Positions 1 to 9,291 are shown, numbered from the stretch's first letter. The stretch: 64,000 nucleotides of DNA from Cyclobacteriaceae bacterium (GCA_016786495.1 JAEUUJ010000027.1:1-64000); one strand, 5' to 3'. Numbers and translations are program-made. The notes: generated from the letters alone by a model not told the origin.

Positions 1-461
1 ACTCCTTTTACATTGGCCAAAGCGTCAAAGTAGTCAGGTGTGGGCGACTGTTGGATGGCAATCAAATCCATTTTTTCAACCGTCACGGGCGATTTCAAAA
101 TGTTTTCCTCTACACGGGATGCTGAAACAACAACTTCCTGACCCAGTACACTCTGTTCTTCCAGTGAAATGGCGAGTCCGGATGTGTTGGCGTCAGTGAT
201 TTCCAGTTCCTGCGGCTTGTACCCCACGGATGAAACAACAAGTGTTAACGGAGGAGCCTGATTTACCTTTAGCGTAAACTCACCCGAAACGGTAGTGGTT
301 GTACCAATTACTTTTCCTTTTACTAAAATGCTTACACCGGGCAGGGCCTCACCGGTTATACCGTCTTTCACGGTTCCTGAGATTGTTGTTTGGGCAAAAG
401 CAAAGGACGCGGAGAGCAGCATCAATGCTAGTAGTCCAAGACGTTTGTAGAACTTCTCCAT
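1..461 (-). CDS. TonB-dependent receptor, N-terminal part (cut by window start)
   Basis: The first 153 codons of an outer-membrane receptor, running off the left edge. An ATG at 461 opens a signal peptide (hydrophobic stretch LLALMLLSASFAFAQ). A carboxypeptidase-regulatory-like beta-sandwich follows (TISGTVKDGITGEALPGVS at its start, SSVGYKP near its end). The beginning of a plug domain then appears (SPVTVEKMDLIAIQQSPTP). This order is the usual one for Bacteroidota TonB-dependent receptors. The plug start resembles a siderophore/generic receptor more than a SusC. The substrate cannot be told because the barrel is missing. The family call is firm; the subfamily is inference. Confidence 0.85.
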   Translation of the reverse strand, partial: MEKFYKRLGLLALMLLSASFAFAQTTISGTVKDGITGEALPGVSILVKGKVIGTTTTVSGEFTLKVNQAPPLTLVVSSVGYKPQELEITDANTSGLAISLEEQSVLGQEVVVSASRVEENILKSPVTVEKMDLIAIQQSPTPDYFDALANVKG

Positions 462-618
462 AAGTTGTTTTTAGGTTGGTTTTGTGGTTAGAATAAAGTT
501 GGGTTAATAGACAATTCAGGCGAACATAATTCTCCTGTTCAGAAAAATACAAAATTTTATCAGAAATTACGAAAACGATTGCACCTGTAATTTGGTCTAT
601 TTACAGGGTTTTTTTTGC

Positions 619-954
619 CTACTTCTCAGGATTGTTCATCAGGTGCTGAACCAGTCGCTCGCATAGCGCATTGGTCTCCTGAGCCATGTGCTCGTCACCG
701 GTAGAAGAGAGAATACTTTGGGCCAGTCCGCCCAGGCAATCGATGTAGAACCGTTTCATCTCGGTAACAGGCATGTCGTTGGTCCACAGGTCGATACGAA
801 GGGTATTTTTCTGTTTTTCGTCCCACAAAGAGATGCTGATCGACTTAGTTTCGCTGGGGGCAGCATCGGGTTTGTCAGAGGCGTTCCAGTGGATTTTCTG
901 CGGAACGTTATTGTTATCTAAATCGATGGTGAAATTGATCTCTGACTTTTTCAT
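619..954 (-). CDS. gldC: gliding motility protein GldC
   Basis: A 111-residue protein with the GldC signature: it starts MKKSEINFTIDLDNNNVPQKI and holds the core LRIDLWTNDMPVTEMKRF. GldC is a small cytoplasmic protein associated with the Bacteroidota gliding/type IX secretion machinery; its biochemical role is not established, and it is also found in species not shown to glide. Length matches the family (about 110 residues) and there is no signal peptide. It is on the same strand as the scoB gene upstream, 33 bp away, and may be co-transcribed with it. A T-rich run follows the stop. Confidence 0.9.
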   Translation of the reverse strand: MKKSEINFTIDLDNNNVPQKIHWNASDKPDAAPSETKSISISLWDEKQKNTLRIDLWTNDMPVTEMKRFYIDCLGGLAQSILSSTGDEHMAQETNALCERLVQHLMNNPEK

Positions 955-987
955 GCGTAGCCTTGGCTTAAGAAGGGGCGAAAATAC

Positions 988-1644
988 CTAAAATTTTATC
1001 TCCGGAATTTCTCCTTCCACGATTAGTTTTCCCTCCGTTGCCTTTTTGATGTCCTCCACCGAAACACCCGGGGCGCGCTCAAGCAGCTTAAACCCGACAC
1101 CCGGCACAACGTCCAGTACCGCCAGGTCAGTAACGATTTTCTTGACACACTTCAGGCCGGTGATCGGAAGTGTACATGTTTTAAGGAGCTTTGAAGCACC
1201 GTCTTTACTGCAGTGTTGCATAGCCACGATAATGTGCTTGGCGGATGCCACCAGATCCATCGCACCACCCATCCCTTTTACCATTTTACCCGGTACTTTC
1301 CAGTTCGCGATATCACCTTCTTCCGATACTTCCATCGCTCCCAGAATGGTTAAGTCTACGTGACCGCCCCGGATCATTCCAAAACTTTCGGCTGAACTGA
1401 ACAGGGAGGATCCCGGCATCATGGTAATGGTTTGCTTGCCTGCATTAATCAAATCCGGATCAACCTGATCTTCTGTTGGAAAGGGACCGATTCCCAACAA
1501 ACCGTTTTCCGATTGCAGCACAACGTTCAGCCTTTTTGGAATGTAGTTGGCAACCAGCGTGGGAATGCCAATGCCGAGGTTGATGTACATACCATCCCGT
1601 ACTTCCCGTGCGATTCGTTTCGCGATGCCTATCTTATCTAACAT
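988..1644 (-). CDS. scoB: 3-oxoacid CoA-transferase subunit B
   Basis: The 218-residue beta subunit of a succinyl-CoA:3-ketoacid (or acetoacetyl) CoA-transferase, which moves CoA from succinyl-CoA to acetoacetate in ketone-body/short-chain acid use. The family hallmark SENGLLGIGP holds the Glu that forms the glutamyl-CoA thioester intermediate. Other family motifs are NLGIGIPTLVANYI near the N-terminus and GGHVDLTILGAMEVS mid-protein. It pairs with the alpha subunit at 1846-2541 on the same strand. The two are usually adjacent, but here about 200 bp separates them. Length is normal for a separate B subunit. Confidence 0.93.
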   Translation of the reverse strand: MLDKIGIAKRIAREVRDGMYINLGIGIPTLVANYIPKRLNVVLQSENGLLGIGPFPTEDQVDPDLINAGKQTITMMPGSSLFSSAESFGMIRGGHVDLTILGAMEVSEEGDIANWKVPGKMVKGMGGAMDLVASAKHIIVAMQHCSKDGASKLLKTCTLPITGLKCVKKIVTDLAVLDVVPGVGFKLLERAPGVSVEDIKKATEGKLIVEGEIPEIKF

Positions 1645-1845
1645 GAGTAATTTGAAAATGTGTCAATTTGAAAATTATGACTTTGATGAACTTATGATTT
1701 TCGAAATGATTTTAATGATTATCTGTAAATCATCAATGAGCTTACCTGGATCAGGATAATGAGCCGACTCTGTTACTCTCCAATAATTCGCAATAATCAA
1801 GAATTAAAAGTGAAAATTTAAACGTCAGACCAATCAATTATCAAA
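1645..1845. other. AT-rich gap between scoA and scoB with an 11-bp direct repeat
   Basis: These 200 bp split the two CoA-transferase genes. They carry two copies of AATTTGAAAAT (1649-1659 and 1665-1675), and no convincing gene. The minus strand is open for several dozen codons but resembles no family I recognise. It may be a dispersed intergenic repeat or the decayed remains of a small gene. Confidence 0.4.
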
Positions 1846-2541
1846 TTAAATGGTGATTGTCTTTTGCTCGATTCTCTTTTCATAGTTCTTGCCCTGAAAA
1901 ATCCGTTGTACGTAAATGCCGGGCGTGTGAATGTGATTGGGATCGAGCTCGCCCAGCGGTACAAGTTCCTCGACTTCAGCAATTGTGATGTTGCCGGCCG
2001 CGGCCATCATCGGATTGAAATTCCGGGCCGTTCCGCGATAGATGAGGTTTCCCGAAGTATCTCCTTTCCAGGCTTTTACGAATGAAAAATCGGCTTTCAG
2101 CCAACGCTCCATCAGGTACTTCTTTCCGTCAAACTCGCGAACTTCTTTACCTTCGGCAACCTCTGTTCCGTAACCAGCCGGCGTGAAAAAGGCGGGTATG
2201 CCTGCGCCGCCCGCACGGCATCGTTCCGCTAACGTTCCCTGCGGAATGAGTTCTACTTCGAGTTCACCGGAAAGTAATTGGCGTTCGAACTCGGCATTCT
2301 CACCCACATACGATGAGATCATCTTCTTTACCTGCCGGGATTTAAGCAGCAATCCGATTCCGAAGTCGTCAACGCCTGCATTGTTTGAAATACAGGTTAA
2401 TCCCTTGATGCCTTTTTTTAGTAAGGCGGAGATGCAGTTTTCCGGAATTCCGCTAAGTCCAAATCCGCCAAGCATGAGTATGGCATTGTCGGGAATGTCT
2501 CTTACCGCATCATCTGCATTCGCTACAACTTTGTTAATCAT
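1846..2541 (-). CDS. scoA: 3-oxoacid CoA-transferase subunit A
   Basis: The 231-residue alpha subunit of the CoA-transferase whose beta subunit lies at 988-1644. The N-terminal [19 protein letters not shown] and the glycine-rich [16 protein letters not shown] are typical of the family, as is the later [18 protein letters not shown]. The ATG at 2541 overlaps the stop of ribF by 4 bp (ATGA), so translation is probably coupled to ribF. The CoA-transferase therefore looks attached to the end of the ftsX-ribF housekeeping run. Substrate preference (acetoacetate or another 3-oxoacid) cannot be read from sequence. Confidence 0.93.
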   Translation of the reverse strand: MINKVVANADDAVRDIPDNAILMLGGFGLSGIPENCISALLKKGIKGLTCISNNAGVDDFGIGLLLKSRQVKKMISSYVGENAEFERQLLSGELEVELIPQGTLAERCRAGGAGIPAFFTPAGYGTEVAEGKEVREFDGKKYLMERWLKADFSFVKAWKGDTSGNLIYRGTARNFNPMMAAAGNITIAEVEELVPLGELDPNHIHTPGIYVQRIFQGKNYEKRIEQKTITI

Positions 2542-3467
2542 AATTGAAAGGATAACAATACGTTTTCTTTATCGGTGGCGATCTGGTTTTTCAGTTCGTC
2601 CAGTGAATTCAGTTTTTTGTCGTGACGGATGAACGCATGAAATTCAATCGTCAGCGATTCTCCATAAATCTCGCGGCTGAAGTTAAAAATATTTACTTCG
2701 ATTACTTTTTTTGTTCCGTCAACGGTTGGCCGGTTACCGATGTATAAGGCACCCCGATAACGTTCGCTGCTATGATGAACGTGTACGGCATAAATACCGT
2801 CAGCAGGAATCAACTTGTGCAGCGAATCAACCTCCAGGTTGGCGGTGGGATAGCCGAGCTGCCGCCCGATCTGGTCGCCTTTGATCACCCTGCCGCTGAG
2901 TGTATAGGGCTGACCCAAAAGATGACTGGCCGTAGCCATGTCAGCGGCCTCAATCGACTGACGAATCTTGGTTGAACTCACGGCAATGTTGTCGATATCC
3001 TGACGCGGAATTTCCTCGACCTCAAAACCGTATTTCGGGCCGTTGAGTTTTAACTGCTCAAAACTTCCTTCCCGGTTTTTTCCAAAATGGTGGTCGTACC
3101 CGATGACAAGTTTCCAGGTGCCGATTTTTTCTACCAGTATGTTGGTAATAAACGCCTCTGAGGATAGCTGGGAAAACTCTTTCGTGAACGGGATCCGCAA
3201 CAAATGATGAACACCCTGCTTCTTCAGCAGCTCTGCCTTTTCTTCAAAGGTGTTCAGGAGGCGCAGTTGAGAATCATCCGGGTATAATACGAGGCGAGGG
3301 TGGGGCCAAAAGGTAATCACCACGGTTTCGCCACCCGTTTTACGCGCAATCTCCGTCAGGCGTGATAAAATCTTCTTGTGCCCAACGTGTACTCCGTCAA
3401 AGGTGCCGCTGGTGACAACGGCATTTTTTACCGGACTAAAATCATCAATGCTGTAGTAAATCCGCAT
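2538..3467 (-). CDS. ribF: bifunctional riboflavin kinase / FAD synthetase
   Basis: A 309-residue enzyme converting riboflavin to FMN and then FAD. The N-terminal adenylyltransferase domain has the nucleotidyl-transferase motif [16 protein letters not shown] (around residue 20) and the later [12 protein letters not shown]. The C-terminal kinase domain has [20 protein letters not shown], the flavokinase signature. Length is standard. It overlaps truB by 23 bp upstream and scoA by 4 bp downstream, so it is inside a tight operon. Riboflavin synthase ribE lies far away at 46602-47186. Confidence 0.96.
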   Translation of the reverse strand: MRIYYSIDDFSPVKNAVVTSGTFDGVHVGHKKILSRLTEIARKTGGETVVITFWPHPRLVLYPDDSQLRLLNTFEEKAELLKKQGVHHLLRIPFTKEFSQLSSEAFITNILVEKIGTWKLVIGYDHHFGKNREGSFEQLKLNGPKYGFEVEEIPRQDIDNIAVSSTKIRQSIEAADMATASHLLGQPYTLSGRVIKGDQIGRQLGYPTANLEVDSLHKLIPADGIYAVHVHHSSERYRGALYIGNRPTVDGTKKVIEVNIFNFSREIYGESLTIEFHAFIRHDKKLNSLDELKNQIATDKENVLLSFQL

Positions 3468-4131
3468 GCGGTGGTTTCACATCGTCAATCGAAACGGCAT
3501 CTTCCAGTTTGAAGTTTCCGATCCGGGTTCGGCAAAGTTGTGAAAGATATGCACCAACGCCAAGTTTTTCCCCGAGGTCGCGGGCCAGGCTTCGGATGTA
3601 GGTACCTTTCGAGCAACTGATCCGGAAGTTAACCTGCGGAAGGGCAACAGACGTGATTTCAAACTCGCGTACTTCTACTTCGCGGGGTTTAAGTTCGACT
3701 TCTTTTCCCTGACGGGCGAATTTGTAGGCACGTTTGCCATCAACTTTTATCGCAGAGTGAGCAGGAGGGAGTTGGGAAATTTTGCCGGTGAGCTCACGGG
3801 CAGCATTTCGGATGTCGTGTTCGGTGATTCTTGAAACGTCAACCGGAGCCGACACTTCTGTTTCAAGATCATACGATGGCGTGGTTTGGCCAATCACAAA
3901 GGTACCCGTATACTCTTTCTCAAGCCCCATAAAGGTGTCGATCTGCTTGGTCATCTTTCCGGTACAGATGATCAGCAAGCCCGTAGCCAAGGGATCAAGC
4001 GTTCCTGCATGGCCTATCTTCTTGATTTTGAGCCTGTAACGCAGTTTGTTTACCACATCAAACGATGTCCAGCTCAGCGGCTTGTTAATGAGCAATAGTT
4101 GCCCGTTTTCCGGTGATTGACTTGGTTCCAT
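3445..4131 (-). CDS. truB: tRNA pseudouridine(55) synthase TruB
   Basis: A 228-residue TruB that makes pseudouridine 55 in the T-loop of tRNA. The catalytic Asp sits in the motif GHAGTLDPLATGLLI near residue 45; the N-terminal LLINKPLSWTSFDVVNKLR and the CSKGTYIRSLARDLG motif are also typical. The protein is shorter than gamma-proteobacterial TruB because the C-terminal PUA extension is missing, as is common in Bacteroidota. Its start overlaps the uppP stop by one base and its end overlaps ribF by 23 bp. Confidence 0.96.
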   Translation of the reverse strand: MEPSQSPENGQLLLINKPLSWTSFDVVNKLRYRLKIKKIGHAGTLDPLATGLLIICTGKMTKQIDTFMGLEKEYTGTFVIGQTTPSYDLETEVSAPVDVSRITEHDIRNAARELTGKISQLPPAHSAIKVDGKRAYKFARQGKEVELKPREVEVREFEITSVALPQVNFRISCSKGTYIRSLARDLGEKLGVGAYLSQLCRTRIGNFKLEDAVSIDDVKPPHADLLQH

Positions 4132-4922
4132 TACAGGATGGAAAGTCCGGCTCCAAAATAATACAGCGCCAGGATAACGATACCCACTACAATCCGGTAG
4201 TAGCCGAACAGTTTGAATCCGTGTTTGGTGAGAAAGTTTATAAACGACTTGATGGCGATCATCGCCACAACAAACGCAGCGATGTTACCGATGATCAGGA
4301 TATTGATTTCTTCACCCGAAAGGGTATAACCATCGGAGTAGTACTGATAGCCCGATAACACGGTGGCGGCAAACATAGTCGGTACCGCGAGAAAGAAGGA
4401 AAACTCGGCCGCGTTTTTTCGCGTGAGTTTTTGCGACAGTCCTCCGATGATGGTCGCTGCCGATCGCGATACACCAGGGATCATCGCGATCACCTGGAAC
4501 AACCCGATCCGTAATGCTTTCGGGTACGTGATGGTTTGATCTGACTCGTGCGCTGTCTTAAAAATCTTATCGATGAATAGAAAAAATATTCCCCCAATCA
4601 ATAACGTGTAGCCCACTACGTCAACACGTTCGAGCAACGCATCGATATATTTTTTAAAGAACAGGCCGGCAACTACAGCAGGAATAAAAGCTGCACCAAT
4701 CTTCAGGTAAAAGTCGAACGATTTAAAGAATCGTTTCCAGTAAAGCACAACAACAGAAAGAATGGCCCCTAACTGAATGGCGACTGTAAACAATTTTACA
4801 AACGGATTTGCTTCGATTCCCATCGCAGAAGATGCGATGATCATATGCCCGGTCGAGGACACGGGGAGAAACTCCGTAAGGCCCTCAATGATGGCGAGGA
4901 TAATGGATTGTAATAACGACAA
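4131..4922 (-). CDS. uppP: undecaprenyl-diphosphatase UppP (BacA)
   Basis: A 263-residue integral membrane enzyme that dephosphorylates undecaprenyl pyrophosphate, recycling the lipid carrier for peptidoglycan and other surface polymers. Both signature regions are present: [16 protein letters not shown] at the N-terminus and [16 protein letters not shown] in the middle. About eight hydrophobic segments are visible. It lies between the DUF3098 gene and truB in the conserved Bacteroidota order ftsX-DUF3098-uppP-truB-ribF. This suggests co-expression of envelope growth and basic metabolism. Confidence 0.96.
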   Translation of the reverse strand: MSLLQSIILAIIEGLTEFLPVSSTGHMIIASSAMGIEANPFVKLFTVAIQLGAILSVVVLYWKRFFKSFDFYLKIGAAFIPAVVAGLFFKKYIDALLERVDVVGYTLLIGGIFFLFIDKIFKTAHESDQTITYPKALRIGLFQVIAMIPGVSRSAATIIGGLSQKLTRKNAAEFSFFLAVPTMFAATVLSGYQYYSDGYTLSGEEINILIIGNIAAFVVAMIAIKSFINFLTKHGFKLFGYYRIVVGIVILALYYFGAGLSIL

Positions 4923-4930
4923 AAGGGAAT

Positions 4931-5152
4931 TTACTTTTTAACGTCAGATTTGGTTGCTTCCGGCTTGATCAGAATCGCGTAGATTTCGATAATAAATCCG
5001 GCCATTACAACGATGGGTCCGAGTGTCAGACCTAAAAAGCCAAACCCGTACGGCTCGCCATCGAGCGACATAATCACAAACCCGATCACCAGGGTTACTA
5101 AACCGATAACCATCCACTGGTAGTTCTTCTTTCCGAAGGGCATCTTTTCCAT
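4931..5152 (-). CDS. small two-helix membrane protein, DUF3098 family
   Basis: A 73-residue protein with two hydrophobic segments ([20 protein letters not shown] and the later [18 protein letters not shown]), a short charged N-terminus and a basic C-terminal tail. This matches the DUF3098 family, which in Bacteroidota is found between ftsX and uppP. It lies 8 bp upstream of uppP and 9 bp after ftsX. Its function is unknown; the position suggests a role in the division or envelope machinery, which is only inference from context. Confidence 0.88.
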   Translation of the reverse strand: MEKMPFGKKNYQWMVIGLVTLVIGFVIMSLDGEPYGFGFLGLTLGPIVVMAGFIIEIYAILIKPEATKSDVKK

Positions 5153-5161
5153 GGCGTAAAA

Positions 5162-6049
5162 TTAATACAATTCGTCTAACGACATTTTTAAATATTTCCG
5201 GATCGCAAAGTAACTGCTCGTAATCGCCACGAGCATGCCCAGGGCAACCAGGCCCGCGCTAAGCACAATCATGCGGTCTTTGTTTTGAATGAGTACAAGT
5301 TCTTCAATATTCTGGTTCGCATAGTTTACCAGAAGCCAGATTCCGGCGGTAGCGAGAAGCCCGGAGAGTGCCCCGTACGCGAGTGATCGGAACAGGAACG
5401 GCCTTTGTATGAACCATTTGCGCGCGCCTACCAACTGCATGCTTCGCACCAGAAAACGCTGGGAGAACAGGGCCAGCCTGAGTGTGTTGTTGATCAGTAA
5501 CACGACCGTCACCAACAATAGTGCAATGATGGCTGCCAGAATAATACCAAGCCGGCTTACATTTTTATTGATGGATTCAATCAGCCCCTCCACATAAAAG
5601 ACTTCAAAAACACCGTTCATTTTTTCGAGTTCGGCACTGATTTTCTCCATGCTGCTCTTGGTGTGGTAAGCCGGGTCAATGGTCAGCACGTAAGCGTCAT
5701 GCAGGGGGTTTTCACCCAAAAACTGGTTGAAGTCTTCTCCGGTTTCCGCGATGAATTTCTTCGCGGCTTCTTCTTTCGAAATGAAGACTACCGGTTTCTC
5801 GGAAAGTGTTTTATTGATGTAGGGGAGTTGTTCGAGTTTTTTCTCCACCTGAGTGCGTTGTGTATCGGTAAGCCCGTTTTTGAGGTACACCTGAAGCTTG
5901 ATGTTTTCCCGTACCAGGCGTTCAAGCTCTTGCGAAGAGATAATAAGCAACCCGAACAGGCCGGTCACGAAAAGGGCAAGTGTTATGCTGATCACGACAC
6001 CTACCGAAGGGTAACTTCCTAATTTTTTACGACTGTTTATTCTTTGCAC
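5162..6049 (-). CDS. ftsX: cell division protein FtsX (permease-like)
   Basis: A 295-residue FtsX. One transmembrane helix follows the basic N-terminus (VGVVISITLALFVTGLFGLL), then comes an extracytoplasmic domain of roughly 130 residues and three more helices toward the C-terminus. FtsX with the ATPase FtsE activates peptidoglycan hydrolases at the septum; ftsE is not in this window. The start used is a GTG at 6049, since no ATG lies near the N-terminus. A -7-like element only 5 bp upstream of it suggests a leaderless or nearly leaderless message. It is the first gene of the cluster running down to scoA. Confidence 0.92.
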   Translation of the reverse strand: MQRINSRKKLGSYPSVGVVISITLALFVTGLFGLLIISSQELERLVRENIKLQVYLKNGLTDTQRTQVEKKLEQLPYINKTLSEKPVVFISKEEAAKKFIAETGEDFNQFLGENPLHDAYVLTIDPAYHTKSSMEKISAELEKMNGVFEVFYVEGLIESINKNVSRLGIILAAIIALLLVTVVLLINNTLRLALFSQRFLVRSMQLVGARKWFIQRPFLFRSLAYGALSGLLATAGIWLLVNYANQNIEELVLIQNKDRMIVLSAGLVALGMLVAITSSYFAIRKYLKMSLDELY

Positions 6050-6054
6050 AGTTC

Positions 6055-6062
6055 CAAAGGTA
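6055..6062 (-). promoter_or_regulatory. candidate -7 element (TACCTTTG) for ftsX
   Basis: On the minus strand TACCTTTG fits the Bacteroidota -7 consensus TAnnTTTG and ends 5 bp before the GTG of ftsX. No clear TTTG -33 element lies 19-21 bp upstream. It falls just after the terminator of the sigma/anti-sigma operon, where a promoter for the next operon is expected. Confidence 0.4.
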
Positions 6063-6083
6063 GGATTTAAACGGTATAAAATG

Positions 6084-6114
6084 AAAAAGTCCCCCGCGGG
6101 TACAGGAGACTTTT
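6084..6114 (-). terminator. Rho-independent terminator after the anti-sigma gene
   Basis: Read on the minus strand, a stem of about 10 bp (AAAAGTCTCC paired with GGGGACTTTT, one mismatch) encloses a GC-rich loop and is followed by a T-rich stretch. It lies about 20 bp after the stop at 6134. Confidence 0.6.
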
Positions 6115-6133
6115 CATGACTTTTAAAACGCTG

Positions 6134-6997
6134 TTATTTAGCCCGATGCGCCTTCAACATCTTCAGGAGCTTGGGGTCGTGAATCGGATTAAGCTTGGTA
6201 GGCTCGGTTTTTTCGATATCAAGCAGGTAATAGTTCGACTTGTAGTATAACACTACCGTGCGCTTCTGATCGCCAATAAACTCGAGGATCTCGTACAGGT
6301 TCTTTTCGAATGCACCATACAGGATCAACTTGCTGTTTTTAAACATGTAGTGGAAACTGTACTTTTTGCTCATCGTATCGGTTTCAACTTCAATCGAAGA
6401 TGTTACGAACGATTTCTTGATATTCTCCAGTTGTTCGAGTTCGAACTTTCGGGTGGCATCGTCAACCTCGTCAGCCTCCGGAGTGTAAACATCCATAGGC
6501 TTCGCCTGGGAAGGAACAGACTCCTCTACAGGTTCTGACTTCTGTTTTTTCACCGTTGGCTTAGCTGTCGTAGGAGCGGGTTCTTCTTTCTGCCCGGCAA
6601 CAGGCTCCGTTTCCGTTTCCGGAAGCGTTGCAACCGAAGGTTGTGGCTCCGGTTTTTGCTCGGTCGAGATGTTACTTTCAGCCGGAACTTCTTTCTGTTC
6701 GCGGGTTGAGTAAAAGTAAACACCGGTAACCACAAGGCCCGCAACAACTGCCCAGGTACCAACTTTCGTCAGTACACTGCTGCCGCCATTCACAGGCGAC
6801 ACCGGGATGTTATTCAGCATACTTTTGAGTTCTGCCGCACGCGCCTTCCGGATACCTTCTACAAGGCTTTTTTGAGTGGAGAGTTCCTGTGCAAGCTGGG
6901 GGTCAGCTTGAACCTGCTTCTCGAACGCTGCGTTTTCCTCAGCGCTGAGGCGGTTTGACAGGTAGTCGTCCATCATTTCAAATTCTCTCTCTGTCAT
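6134..6997 (-). CDS. membrane anti-sigma-factor-like protein
   Basis: A 287-residue protein starting 4 bp after the ECF sigma gene. Residues 1-70 are acidic and helical (EFEMMDDYLSNRLSAEENAA), like the cytoplasmic anti-sigma domains that bind ECF sigma factors. One transmembrane helix lies around residues 80-97 (VGTWAVVAGLVVTGVYFY). A Pro/Glu/Thr-rich linker follows (about 100-175), then a C-terminal domain of about 100 residues that matches nothing I know. No zinc-binding HxxxCxxC is visible. The role is inferred from the pairing with the sigma factor: holding it at the membrane until an envelope signal is sensed. Confidence 0.7.
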   Translation of the reverse strand: MTEREFEMMDDYLSNRLSAEENAAFEKQVQADPQLAQELSTQKSLVEGIRKARAAELKSMLNNIPVSPVNGGSSVLTKVGTWAVVAGLVVTGVYFYSTREQKEVPAESNISTEQKPEPQPSVATLPETETEPVAGQKEEPAPTTAKPTVKKQKSEPVEESVPSQAKPMDVYTPEADEVDDATRKFELEQLENIKKSFVTSSIEVETDTMSKKYSFHYMFKNSKLILYGAFEKNLYEILEFIGDQKRTVVLYYKSNYYLLDIEKTEPTKLNPIHDPKLLKMLKAHRAK

Positions 6998-7001
6998 GTT
7001 G

Positions 7002-7565
7002 TTAATCTAAAAAATCACGCTCAGAATATTGAGCTTTAACTAAATCATCCAATTTCTTTTTGCACTTATACTTCTTCGTTTTGGCCGTGTCGGTGTTGGC
7101 GAAGCCTAATTTATCGGCTATATCCTGCATCGACATTTCTTCGAAGTAGTAATACATTAAAACCTTCTTACAGGTTTCGCCCAGTTGATCAATACACCGG
7201 GCCACAATCTTGTTCCGTTCCTCACTGTCCGTATCCAACGTAACAGCAATGTCCTTTTCTTCGTTCGACAGCCGTTTTTTCCGGTCCAGCTCTTTACGCC
7301 ACAAATTCTGGCAGATGCTGTAGATATAGGTGCTGATTTTTGAGGTCATCACCAGTTTTCCGGAGGTCGCTTTCTGCCAAAAAACAATCAGGGCATCCTG
7401 GTAAATATCACGCGCCTCTTCTTCTGTGCCGCTGTTGGTGATGACCATTTTCGTCATCATCCGGTAGTATTTCTTGTAGAGGAATTCAAGGGTCTTCTCG
7501 TCACCTTTACAGATGCGTTCAAAAATCTCTTGTTCCGTCATTGTTGAGCTCGACTTAGATACCAT
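7002..7565 (-). CDS. ECF-type RNA polymerase sigma factor
   Basis: A 187-residue sigma-70 family protein. Region 2 spans about residues 20-90 (LYKKYYRMMTKMV, then the -10-binding motif ARDIYQDALIVFWQKA). Region 4 lies at the C-terminus with a helix-turn-helix around SMQDIADKLGFANTDTAKTK and the basic KYKCKKKLDDLV. A second in-frame Met (MTEQEIFERI) eight residues in could be the true start. It forms a two-gene unit with the membrane protein downstream, and probably directs its own operon plus unknown targets. No sensory receptor is next to it. Confidence 0.9.
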   Translation of the reverse strand: MVSKSSSTMTEQEIFERICKGDEKTLEFLYKKYYRMMTKMVITNSGTEEEARDIYQDALIVFWQKATSGKLVMTSKISTYIYSICQNLWRKELDRKKRLSNEEKDIAVTLDTDSEERNKIVARCIDQLGETCKKVLMYYYFEEMSMQDIADKLGFANTDTAKTKKYKCKKKLDDLVKAQYSERDFLD

Positions 7566-8093
7566 TTGGCTTTATCGTGGTAACCGTTCCGGATACCCCA
7601 CTTTTTGGATTTTATCTGTGAAATATAGTAAATGTAAGATCAATGTACTTTTTTAAACGTTTGTGTGACGGTTCCCGGGCCCGATCGCCAATCCGGGATG
7701 TGCCGCGAAAAGCCGGAGCCCAAAAATACGCCCCTGACCCCCCTCGCAAGTCCTGCAAAAGGTCGTCTTCGCCGCCTTTTATGCCGCCATTTCTCCCCCG
7801 GGACTCAACATCATTCCGTTCCTGCAGTTCCATCGATTACAATGTCAATGATCGTCCGCAACACAGACTTCCCAACGACAAGCAAGGACAAGATACGACC
7901 AGAATGCTCCATTTAAATAAAATTCGAAACCCTGGTGACTACATTTTCTATATTTGTTCTTGCTGCGGAGAAGAACGATCGTGTTAATAAAGTCGATGTT
8001 GTCTGTGCAGCAAATTGCCGGAGAGCAACAACATGTTTTTTTGTCAATGGCTTGCCGGTGTTTTTTTTTCTATTCGTGTAGTCTTGAGATGAT
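7566..8093. other. 528-bp gap without a recognisable gene
   Basis: This divergent intergenic region should hold the promoters of the sigma operon (minus) and the DUF4249 gene (plus). Minus-strand elements TACATTTA and TATATTTC, each one mismatch from TAnnTTTG, occur near 7625-7640. Several short open frames exist on both strands but overlap each other, have odd composition (Arg/Pro/Ser-rich) and match no family. No tRNA-like or riboswitch-like structure was seen. Confidence 0.5.
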
Positions 8094-9275
8094 ATGATTT
8101 CTTTGCGGTTTGAAGGACGAGCTCCCGGGTTTGGCACAGGTAAAGTGCTGGCGTTGTCAATTTTCCTTTGCCTGTTTGGGTGTAAAGATCCCTTTATAGC
8201 AGACGTAAAATTGCTGACCTCGAATTTTCTGGTGGTGGAGGGCTACATCAATGTGGGTGCGGATGCGGTAACTACGATTCGGGTTTCACGCACGGTTCCC
8301 ATTAATTCCACACAAGAGTATGCACAGGTTGAAGAGGGTGCTGTCATTCAGATACAGGATGATCAGGATGAATTCTACGACCTCTCAGAAGGAGAGGGGG
8401 GTGTGTATTCTTCGGAGCCCTTGTCACTTCCGCTTGACCGGCAATACCGCATTCGGATCGAAACCAGTGATGGAAAGCGTTTTTATTCCGAATACAGCAC
8501 CCCGATTCAGTCTCCTGCAATCGATAGTGTTTATTGGACCCGTGACGCAGAGGGTGTTACCATCAAGGTGGATACACACGACCCCACGCAATCCACATTG
8601 TTTTACCAGTGGAATTACGAAGAAGACTGGGAGACTAAATCGCCTTATTTTTCCTTCTATCGGTTTAGCAACGGAGATTTCTTCCTCCGGGAAGAGGATG
8701 AGATTACGGCCATGCATCGTTGCTGGACACGAGCCAAGCCATTAAAGCTGATTACGCGTTCACTTGCCGGACTTTCGGTGGAAAACGTAAGCCAAACAAT
8801 CATGAAAATCAAGACAGGCTCTGACAGACTATCGGAGAAGTATTCTATTCTGGTTCAGCAACATGCTCTCAGTCCCGATCACTACAACTATTTCCAGGTG
8901 ATGAATAAGAACACCAACCAGGTGGGAACATTTTATGACCCGCAGCCCTCGCAGCTGTTGGGCAATATTTCGCGTGAGAACTCCAGCGAACCCGTTGTCG
9001 GGTATATCGGAGCGTACACAACTTCTTCCGAGAGAATAAACATTCGAAAGTCTGACGTGAGTCTTTGGGGCTTTGACCTGGGCTGCGAGCAGGTTGCCGT
9101 GTTAATGAGTAATCCGGATAGTGTGGCTAAGTACTTTGTGGGACTGGGTTTTTTGCCGCTCACCGTTGATGTAGACCGAATCAATATGTTTGCAGCAAAG
9201 CCTGTTTGCGTTGATTGCCGCGCACGCGGAGGAAGCAATAACAAGCCTGATTTCTGGGATAGCATCTTCGATTAA
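8094..9275 (+). CDS. DUF4249 family outer-membrane lipoprotein
   Basis: A 393-residue secreted protein with a lipobox ending LFGCKD near residue 30. The family N-terminal pattern NFLVVEGYINVGADAVTTIR follows, and the C-terminal end CVDCRARGGSNNKPDFWDS is typical of DUF4249. These proteins normally follow a TonB-dependent receptor gene and are thought to work with it at the cell surface. Here none is adjacent, so this copy is an orphan. A strong hairpin terminator follows the stop. The ATG at 8094 gives a long basic n-region; a GTG at residue 18 would give a more compact signal peptide. Confidence 0.8.
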   Translation: MISLRFEGRAPGFGTGKVLALSIFLCLFGCKDPFIADVKLLTSNFLVVEGYINVGADAVTTIRVSRTVPINSTQEYAQVEEGAVIQIQDDQDEFYDLSEGEGGVYSSEPLSLPLDRQYRIRIETSDGKRFYSEYSTPIQSPAIDSVYWTRDAEGVTIKVDTHDPTQSTLFYQWNYEEDWETKSPYFSFYRFSNGDFFLREEDEITAMHRCWTRAKPLKLITRSLAGLSVENVSQTIMKIKTGSDRLSEKYSILVQQHALSPDHYNYFQVMNKNTNQVGTFYDPQPSQLLGNISRENSSEPVVGYIGAYTTSSERINIRKSDVSLWGFDLGCEQVAVLMSNPDSVAKYFVGLGFLPLTVDVDRINMFAAKPVCVDCRARGGSNNKPDFWDSIFD

Positions 9276-9291
9276 GAGGCCAGGCAGGAAT

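Noticed and set aside
7612..7987. Short open frames on both strands in the 7566-8093 gap
   Set aside because: They overlap each other, are Arg/Pro/Ser-rich and resemble no family.
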